64,000 nucleotides of DNA, from NCBI GenBank assembly GCA_032334055.1, contig JAUOZS010000001.1:2640501-2704500 (forward strand), written 5' to 3'. The notes beneath the pieces were generated by a model. The model did not search any database, had not been told where the DNA came from, and was given only the letters and a program-made list of their open reading frames with translations. The translations under genes were made by a program, and so were the position numbers. How positions within the stretch are numbered: position 1 is the stretch's first letter; each line of letters opens with the position of its first letter. Origin of the DNA: Selenomonadales bacterium 4137-cl (GTDB lineage: Bacteria; Bacillota; Negativicutes; Sporomusales; UBA7701). This document shows, one piece after another, positions 58,475-64,000 of this stretch.

Positions 58475-58999
58475 ATGAATATTTTCGACGTAATCCACGA
58501 TAATTTCGAGCCGTTTTTAGATGGCGAGATAAGGCCGCTGAATATTATGGAAGCGGCCAATCTATGGTATTTTCTCGCCATAAGCGAGACGACGATGCGC
58601 AACGAGGAAGTAGCCTACAATCTCGCCCAGGACAAGGAGCTCAGGGACAAGCTGTGGGATGCGAAAGTCAGCGTGCATCAGCCGATCGCCAAGGAAATTC
58701 AGGAGTTCCTGCTCAAGGAGAAGGTGCCGTTGCCAAAAGGGACGCCGCCGAAGCCGGCGGCCGCCTATCAGCTCCCTGAAGGCGCGAAATTCAACGACCA
58801 GGAGATCGCCAATCTGATGTCGTTCAACCTGCTGCTCGGGATTACTTTCGCAGCCAGGGGACTTACCGAGTCCGTCCGCTCCGATGTCGGTCTGATTTTT
58901 TTCAAGGTTATCGTCAGAAAGACGCTTTTCGGCGCTTCGGTCAAAAAGCTTATGGCCCAGCGCGGCTGGCTCAATTATTCTCCCGCATTCAAGGCATGA
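58475..58999 (+). CDS. DUF3231-like helical protein (sporulation-associated)
   Basis: A 174-aa helix-rich protein (PLNIMEAANLWYFLAISETT near the start; ferritin-like pattern LWDAKVSVHQPIAKEIQEFL). It resembles the DUF3231 family of spore-formers; the assignment is tentative. ATG at 58475 has AAAGGA upstream, and the frame's earlier ATG at 58454 is weaker. A terminator follows at 59051. Confidence 0.6.
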   Translation: MNIFDVIHDNFEPFLDGEIRPLNIMEAANLWYFLAISETTMRNEEVAYNLAQDKELRDKLWDAKVSVHQPIAKEIQEFLLKEKVPLPKGTPPKPAAAYQLPEGAKFNDQEIANLMSFNLLLGITFAARGLTESVRSDVGLIFFKVIVRKTLFGASVKKLMAQRGWLNYSPAFKA

Positions 59000-59050
59000 A
59001 TGTGGCGCAGGCGCCGGGAAAGAAAAGAAGCGGCGGCATGCGGAAGAACG

Positions 59051-59081
59051 AAACCCCTCCGGTTGTGGGCCGGAGGGGTTT
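59051..59081. terminator. Bidirectional terminator
   Basis: AAACCCCTCCGG / CCGGAGGGGTTT between the DUF3231-like gene and nadC. Confidence 0.88.
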
Positions 59082-59086
59082 GCCGT

Positions 59087-59917
59087 TTATTCCAGCCGCA
59101 GGCTGATGTCGGCGGCTGTGACGGAGTGGGTCAGGGCGCCGCTGGAGATGATGTCGACGCCGCTGGCGGCCAGGGCTGCGATTTTTTCCCGGGTGACGTT
59201 GCCGGATACTTCGACAAGGACGCGGCGGCCGATGGTCCGCACGGCTTCTTCGATGGCCGGCAGAGCCATGTTGTCGAGCATGACGGCGTCGACGCCGGCG
59301 GCGAGCGCTTCCTGGACCTGGATGAGGTTCTCGGCTTCGACCTCGATTTTGACGAACGGGGAGACGCTGCGGCGAGCATTTTCGACCGCGGCGACGATAC
59401 CGCCGGCGGCTTTGATGTGGTTGTCCTTGATGAGGACGAGCGAGTCGAGGCCGAAGCGGTGGTTCTTGCCGCCGCCGACGGTGACGGCGTATTTTTCCAG
59501 CATTCTGAGGCCGGGGGTGGTTTTGCGGGTGTCGACGACGACGGCGGGGTGGCCGCCGCAGGCCGCGACGCAGCGGGCGGTTTCGGTGGCGATGCCGGTG
59601 AGGCGCTGGAGGAAGTTGAGCGCGACGCGTTCGCCGGTGAGCAGGGAGCGCGTCGGCCCCTCGATGGCGGCGAATTTACGTCCTGTTTCGATCCGGTCGC
59701 CGTCGGCGTTGTGAAAGGTGATGACGATGTTTTCGTCAAGGAGGGCGAAGACGCGTGCGAAGACTTCCGAGCCGGCCAGGACCATGTCCTGTTTGGCGAT
59801 AAGGGAGCCCCGGGACCGGTGGCCGGGCGGGAAGATCGCTTCGCTGGTGATGTCGCCGTGGCCGATGTCTTCGGTGAGGGCGCGGCGCAGCAGTTCGTCG
59901 AGGGCCAGTTTGTTCAT
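59087..59917 (-). CDS. nadC: Nicotinate-nucleotide pyrophosphorylase (carboxylating)
   Basis: A 276-aa quinolinate phosphoribosyltransferase. EDIGHGDITSE near the N-terminus, FLQRLTGIATET, DTRKTTPGLR and KDNHI near residue 175 are characteristic. It converts quinolinate and PRPP to nicotinate mononucleotide. Its ATG overlaps the nadB stop (ATGA at 59914-59917), so translation is coupled. Last gene of the nadA-nadB-nadC operon. Confidence 0.97.
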   Translation of the reverse strand: MNKLALDELLRRALTEDIGHGDITSEAIFPPGHRSRGSLIAKQDMVLAGSEVFARVFALLDENIVITFHNADGDRIETGRKFAAIEGPTRSLLTGERVALNFLQRLTGIATETARCVAACGGHPAVVVDTRKTTPGLRMLEKYAVTVGGGKNHRFGLDSLVLIKDNHIKAAGGIVAAVENARRSVSPFVKIEVEAENLIQVQEALAAGVDAVMLDNMALPAIEEAVRTIGRRVLVEVSGNVTREKIAALAASGVDIISSGALTHSVTAADISLRLE

Positions 59918-61503
59918 TCCATGACCGCCTTTCTCCCCCATTGCTGGAGGGTATGGTTGCTAAATTCGCCGTCGTTTCTGGCGGGGTAATCCTCGCGGTA
60001 GTGGGCGCCGCGGCTTTCGGCCCGCAGGAGGGCGGCGGCGAGCAGCAGTTCGGCGAGCTGGCAGGCGTTGACCGCATGACAGGCGTGCCGGTCGGCCGCG
60101 CCGACCGGCACGCCCGCACCGCCGGCGCGCAGCCAGGCGAGCGCCGCAGCCAGTTCTTCGCCCCGCCGCACGACGCCGGCGACGGCTTCAAGCCGCGCCC
60201 TGAGGTCCGGGAGATCGGGGCGGACGCCGGCCGCGACCTGGGCGTCGGCGGGAAAACGGCCGGCCGGCCGCGGCGCACGGCGGGAGCCGTTGATATGGGC
60301 CGCCGTCCGGCGCGCGAAGACGACGCCTTCTAAAAGCGAGTTGCTCGCCAGGCGGTTGGCGCCGTGGACGCCGGTGGCCGCGGCTTCGCCGCACGCGTAC
60401 AGGGAAGGGACGGTGGAGCGTCCCCATAGGTCGGTCTTGATGCCGCCGATGGTATAGTGGGCCGCCGGGAGGACGGGGATGGCGTCCCTGTCGAGGAACC
60501 AGCCGCTTTTGGCCAGTTCGCCGTAGACGTGCCGGAAGCGTTCGGTCAGGTGCCGCCGGCCGAGGCGCGTGGCGTCGAGGTAGACCGGCCCGCCGCCCTG
60601 GCGGGCGCTTTCGCGCAGGATGGCGCGGGCGACTTCGTCGCGGGGGGCGAGCTCGCCGTCGGGGTGGCAGGCGGCCATAAAGCGCTCGCCCTGGCGGTTG
60701 AGCAGCACGGCGCCTTCGCCCCGCAATGCCTCGGTAAGGAGGAAGACTTTGCCTGACGGCAGGGTGGCGGCGGTGGGGTGGAACTGGACGAATTCCATGT
60801 CGGCGAGGGCGGCCCCGGCCCGGTAGGCGGCGGCGATGCCGTCGCCGCCGGCGGAGGCTTCGTTGGTGGAGCGCAGGAAGAGGCCGCTGTAACCGCCGGT
60901 GGCGACGACGACGGCCGCGGCGTCGAGGTAAAGCAGCCGGCCGCCCTGTTCGACGACGCAGCCCCGGCAGCCGTCCCGGTCGGTTATTATGTCGACAAGG
61001 AAGGAGTCGTCGAGCAGTTCTATGTTGCCGCGCCGCGCGGCTGCGGCGGCCAGCGTCTCCGCGATGTGCCGGCCGGTGTGGTCGTGGTAGTGGACCACGC
61101 GCCGGCGGGAGTGGCCCGCCTCCCTGGTGAGGTCGAGGCCGCCGGGGGCGCGGGTGAAGGCCGCTCCCAGGGACTGGAGGTATTCGAGGGCCGCCGGGCC
61201 TTCGCGGACCAGGACGTGGACCGCTTCTTCCCGGCACATCCCCTGCCCCACTCTCAGGGTGTCGGCGATGTGGTCGGCGGCGCTGTCGTCGGCCCCGACG
61301 GCGACGGCTATCCCGCCCTGAGCCTTGTATGTGCTGCTGGCGGTGAAGGACGCTTTGCTGAGGAGCGCCACTTCGAGCCCGGGGTCGAGCGACAGGGCGG
61401 CCGTCATGCCGGCGATGCCCGCGCCGACGACGGCGATGTCGCAGGTTATGCGCTCCAGTTTTTCCGGGCGCAGGCATTCGGGGGCGATGCAGCCGCGCGC
61501 CAT
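59914..61503 (-). CDS. nadB: L-aspartate oxidase
   Basis: A 529-aa FAD enzyme of the succinate-dehydrogenase flavoprotein family: DIAVVGAGIAGMTAALSL (FAD dinucleotide motif), the substrate-loop His/Arg region ARLEAVAGVVRRG in the C-terminal part, and YTIGGIKTD. It oxidises aspartate to iminoaspartate, which NadA condenses with dihydroxyacetone phosphate. The ATG at 61503 is directly after the nadA stop. In an anaerobe it probably uses fumarate or a quinone as acceptor. Confidence 0.96.
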   Translation of the reverse strand: MARGCIAPECLRPEKLERITCDIAVVGAGIAGMTAALSLDPGLEVALLSKASFTASSTYKAQGGIAVAVGADDSAADHIADTLRVGQGMCREEAVHVLVREGPAALEYLQSLGAAFTRAPGGLDLTREAGHSRRRVVHYHDHTGRHIAETLAAAAARRGNIELLDDSFLVDIITDRDGCRGCVVEQGGRLLYLDAAAVVVATGGYSGLFLRSTNEASAGGDGIAAAYRAGAALADMEFVQFHPTAATLPSGKVFLLTEALRGEGAVLLNRQGERFMAACHPDGELAPRDEVARAILRESARQGGGPVYLDATRLGRRHLTERFRHVYGELAKSGWFLDRDAIPVLPAAHYTIGGIKTDLWGRSTVPSLYACGEAAATGVHGANRLASNSLLEGVVFARRTAAHINGSRRAPRPAGRFPADAQVAAGVRPDLPDLRARLEAVAGVVRRGEELAAALAWLRAGGAGVPVGAADRHACHAVNACQLAELLLAAALLRAESRGAHYREDYPARNDGEFSNHTLQQWGRKAVME

Positions 61504-62409
61504 CTAGACCACCCCGAGCATGCGGGTGATGGCCTGCCTGGCTTTGTCCGCGACGGCCGCATCGACGGACACCTGGTGGCGGTCGTGGAGCAGGGCGTCG
61601 CGAACGCTTTCGAGGCGCGTTTTCTTCATGTCGGGGCATACCAGACCGGGATGGAGGAGCAAAACCTGTCTGTCCGGCCGGGAGGCTTTGATGGCGCTCA
61701 GTACGCCGGCTTCGGTGCCGATCAGCAGGACGGGCGCGGGGGAGGCCGCCGCGTAGCGGATGATGTCGGCGGTGCTGCCGGCGAAGTCGGCCATTTTGAC
61801 GACGGCGGGGGCGCATTCGGGGTGGACGAGGATTTTCGCGGCCGGATGTTTCTCCCGTGCGGCGAGGATGTCGCGGGGCGTTATTTTCGCGTGGGTGGCG
61901 CAGGCCCCTTTCCACAGCACCAGCTCTTTGCCGGGCAGGCGGCCGGCGACGTATGCGCCGAGGTTGGCGTCGGGGACGAAGATGACTTTGGCGTCCGGCA
62001 GCGAGGCGACGACCTTGACGGTATTCGCCGAGGTGCAGCAGATATCGCTGAGCGCTTTTACTGCAGCGGAGGAGTTGATGTAGCAGACGACCGGGGCGCC
62101 GGGATGAAGGCGTTTGAGCGCCGCCACGTCGGCGGCGGCGACGGTGTCGGCCAGCGGGCAGCCGGCGTCTGGCTCGGGCAGGAGCACGGTCTTGGCGGGC
62201 GAGAGGATTTTGGCCGTCTCGGCCATGAAGCGGACGCCGGCGAAAACGATGGTGTCGCATTCGGCCTGGGCGGCGATCTTGCTCAGATAAAAAGAATCGC
62301 CGACATGGTCGGCCACCGCCTGCACTTCGTCGCGCTGGTAGTTATGCGCCAGGATGAGCGCGTTGCGGTCCTGTTTGCGTTTTCGGATCTCCCGGATCAG
62401 TTCGTCCAT
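61504..62409 (-). CDS. nadA: Quinolinate synthase
   Basis: A 301-aa [4Fe-4S] enzyme: AHNYQRDEVQ, then three cluster Cys in AGCPLA, DICCTSANT (one of the pair) and LVCPDMKK, with the HPECAP loop. It condenses iminoaspartate with dihydroxyacetone phosphate. ATG at 62409 has AGGAGG upstream. The promoter and NiaR-like operator lie at 62460-62517. First gene of the nad operon. Confidence 0.97.
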   Translation of the reverse strand: MDELIREIRKRKQDRNALILAHNYQRDEVQAVADHVGDSFYLSKIAAQAECDTIVFAGVRFMAETAKILSPAKTVLLPEPDAGCPLADTVAAADVAALKRLHPGAPVVCYINSSAAVKALSDICCTSANTVKVVASLPDAKVIFVPDANLGAYVAGRLPGKELVLWKGACATHAKITPRDILAAREKHPAAKILVHPECAPAVVKMADFAGSTADIIRYAAASPAPVLLIGTEAGVLSAIKASRPDRQVLLLHPGLVCPDMKKTRLESVRDALLHDRHQVSVDAAVADKARQAITRMLGVV

Positions 62410-62459
62410 GTTTTACCTCCTGAGCCGTTTCGCCCGCCGGGTTGCCGGGGGTGAAATGA

Positions 62460-62484
62460 CATTACAGTTGTCTTGTCACCTATG
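62460..62484 (-). promoter_or_regulatory. Candidate NiaR operator upstream of nadA
   Basis: TTACAGTTGTCTTGTCACCT (plus strand) resembles the ACA...TGTCTTGACAC...TGT-type site of NiaR in Bacillus and Clostridia and lies just downstream of the -10. The regulator gene is next to it. Confidence 0.5.
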
Positions 62485-62487
62485 ATT

Positions 62488-62517
62488 ATTATACGGCCTG
62501 GGCGGGGCGGCTGACAA
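62488..62517 (-). promoter_or_regulatory. Sigma-A promoter of nadA-nadB-nadC
   Basis: -35 TTGTCA (62512-62517), 18-bp spacer, -10 TATAAT (62488-62493), about 80 bases before the nadA ATG. Confidence 0.8.
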
Positions 62518-62546
62518 GCGGTAGCGGCAATTTTAGGCGTTTCTGT

Positions 62547-63062
62547 TTATTTGTAGAGGATATTCTCCCGTTCGAGTTCCCGTTCGATGCGGGCAAGGAC
62601 TTCAGGGGACGGCGCTTCGACGGTGTGGAGGTGAACGCCGCCGGTGATGGCCGACAGGGGCTCGGCGCCGCTGTTTTTCAGGGAGCGGAGGAAGTCGGTC
62701 AGGTCGTGGCGCGAGGCGAGCATGAGGTTGGCTTTGAGTTCGCCGTAGACGGGATGTTCGACGATGACGTCGAGGACCTTGCCGCCGTTGTCGATGATGA
62801 TCGCCAGTTCGTCGGCGAGCTTGTCCCAGCCGTGCTGGCAGGCTATTTTCGCCGTTGCGGCCGCCGGCGGCTTGGCGGCCGGCAGCAGATAGCCCTGGGG
62901 GGTGGCGTAGATTTCCGCGCCGGCGGCCCTCAGGATGGCGATGTCGCCGACGATTACCTGGCGGCTGACGCCGAGTTCCTGGGCCAGAGCCGTGCCTGTC
63001 ACCGGCTCGCCGGTTTTATGCAGTTTGTCGATCAAGCGGTTGCGCCGTTCCCTGGCGTCCAT
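62547..63062 (-). CDS. niaR: NAD biosynthesis repressor NiaR (HTH_11 + 3H domain)
   Basis: A 171-aa protein with an HTH_11 winged helix (residues 4-60: GTALAQELGVSRQVIVGDIAIL) and a 3H domain with three conserved His (VEHPVYG, ASRHDLT, GGVHLHTV) that binds nicotinate and metal. It represses nadABC when niacin is plentiful. It lies upstream of nadA on the same strand, 137 bases away. A minus-strand TATAAT lies at 63113-63118. Confidence 0.93.
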   Translation of the reverse strand: MDARERRNRLIDKLHKTGEPVTGTALAQELGVSRQVIVGDIAILRAAGAEIYATPQGYLLPAAKPPAAATAKIACQHGWDKLADELAIIIDNGGKVLDVIVEHPVYGELKANLMLASRHDLTDFLRSLKNSGAEPLSAITGGVHLHTVEAPSPEVLARIERELERENILYK

Positions 63063-63219
63063 GGCATATCCCCCACATCCGCAGCCGCCCGTTGACGGCG
63101 GTTATTATTTTTATTATACACGCGGCGCTGGCGATAGGCTACTCTTACGGGCGACGAGGAGCACATCGGTCGCCAATTTTACATAATATATAACGTAATT
63201 GTGAGGAGGTGAATATTGT

Positions 63220-64000
63220 ATGGAAATTATTTGCCGGGAGGTCCGGCCGTATCCGCCGCTCGATATGCACCAGGTACGCTTCTGGCTGCGGATAATGAAG
63301 GAGCATGCGCTGTTCATCAGGCTGGGGCTGCCCTGCGACCAGACCGAGCTGCGCAAGGAGTCGCAGTGTTTTTACGATTTATTCGAAAAGCTGGAGCAGA
63401 AGGCCTGCCATGTGAACTGCGGCGAGGCTTTCCGCGCGTTCGTCGAGGAAGTGATGGTGGCTGTTAAGAATCTGTTCGCCTTCAAGCGCCATTTGCTGTG
63501 CCTGCTGATCGAGTGCAAGATCCGCGGCGGGGCGAATTACCCGCTGCTGATCGACCACATTTCGCGCGAGGCGCTGTATTTCTATAAGCTGCTGCAAAAG
63601 ATCTGCGACGGCGAGATGGAGTATCCGGCGGACGCGATCGTGAGCGAAAACGTGTTCTGGATCCGTATCATGGCCGACCACCTCAAGTTTATCCGCGGAC
63701 TGCTGGACCCCTCCGAACGCGAGGTTTTCGAGCAGACGCAGGCGCTGAGCGATAAGTGGGACGGCCTCAACCTTCACGCCCGCGACTTCGAGAGCATGCT
63801 GTGGCACATGAGGCCGAACAACGATTTCGCGCGGTTCGAGAAGACGGTGACCGACGCGGCGGTGGAGCTGCGCGGCTTCAAGGCGACGGCGCAGGAGCTG
63901 ATCGAGCGGTGCAGCGTGCTGTCGCTCATTCCTCCCCTGCTGGCCGATCATGTGCGCCGGGAGGCGGAGCAGTTCCTGCGCATCCTGGAGATGATCGGCG
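63220..64000 (+). CDS. DUF2935 protein, N-terminal part (runs off window)
   Basis: The first 260 codons of a DUF2935 family protein, helical and ferritin-like, found in spore-formers. MHQVRFWLRIMKEHALFI and FWIRIMADHLKFIRGLL are the duplicated family motifs, showing two related domains. AGGAGGT lies 10 bases before ATG 63220. Function is unknown. It continues past 64000. Confidence 0.88.
   Translation, partial: MEIICREVRPYPPLDMHQVRFWLRIMKEHALFIRLGLPCDQTELRKESQCFYDLFEKLEQKACHVNCGEAFRAFVEEVMVAVKNLFAFKRHLLCLLIECKIRGGANYPLLIDHISREALYFYKLLQKICDGEMEYPADAIVSENVFWIRIMADHLKFIRGLLDPSEREVFEQTQALSDKWDGLNLHARDFESMLWHMRPNNDFARFEKTVTDAAVELRGFKATAQELIERCSVLSLIPPLLADHVRREAEQFLRILEMIG

Overview
The window looks like chromosome of a high-GC, spore-forming, diderm anaerobe of the Negativicutes (Sporomusaceae-like). 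This is an inference from gene content. Sporulation-type genes (ytaF-like, DUF421/DUF1657, DUF2935, a DUF3231-like protein) sit beside an outer-membrane beta-barrel protein ending in Phe. There are also a selenocysteine formate dehydrogenase, two LarA-type nickel racemase genes, a bacteriohemerythrin and a two-rubredoxin flavoprotein. No phage, transposase or CRISPR array was seen.

Regions. 0-4 kb: a 2-hydroxyacid (lactate/glycolate) operon glcD-glcF-larA' behind an IclR regulator. 4-9 kb: a peptide/amino-acid scavenging set (M20 amidohydrolase, YfcC-type carrier, gamma-glutamyltransferase) with an unannotated 59-aa CXXC protein between two of the genes. 9.5-9.9 kb: a tRNA cluster His-Gln-Lys-Leu read on the minus strand. 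10-16.8 kb: a secreted protein, YtaF-like protein, small Cys-rich proteins, a double-rubredoxin flavin reductase, LexA-controlled dinB, and a DUF421/DUF1657 set. 16.8-24 kb: an osmotic/solute block (BCCT transporter, MscS channel, PIG-L deacetylase plus GT81 glycosyltransferase, Tat-exported deacetylase, BusR-like GntR-RCK_C regulator, tRNA-Arg). 24-28 kb: RarD, an asparaginase, a GT51 protein and hemerythrin. 28-35.5 kb: RecQ and a compact respiratory island (CcsA, ResB, mono-haem cytochrome c, fused CcoN-CcoO oxidase). 36-43.7 kb: an FMN reductase, metallophosphoesterase, full-length LarA, a tandem deacetylase and the Sec-containing formate dehydrogenase.

44-47.6 kb is an AT-rich accessory stretch. 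It holds an orphan Cache sensor and a membrane-anchored beta-propeller protein bracketed by repeats that resemble a tmRNA 3' end, next to a 210-bp nested inverted-repeat element. 47.6-59 kb carries LUD and DJ-1 proteins, a sodium-solute symporter with a divergent LysR gene, a deacetylase, a cyclic-di-GMP-I riboswitch in front of a 69-aa zinc-ribbon gene, a MarR regulator, a TPR lipoprotein, an amidotransferase, the outer-membrane protein, a QueG-like Fe-S protein and a second LysR. 59-63 kb is the nadA-nadB-nadC operon with its NiaR repressor; the window ends inside a DUF2935 gene.

Functionally the window combines lactate and amino-acid catabolism, osmotic balance, a small oxygen-respiring or oxygen-scavenging module, formate metabolism and NAD synthesis. 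By eye, strand composition changes between about 38 and 41 kb: plus-strand genes to the left use C-ending codons and those to the right G-ending codons. Start sites were chosen from Shine-Dalgarno spacing where possible, and several are non-ATG.
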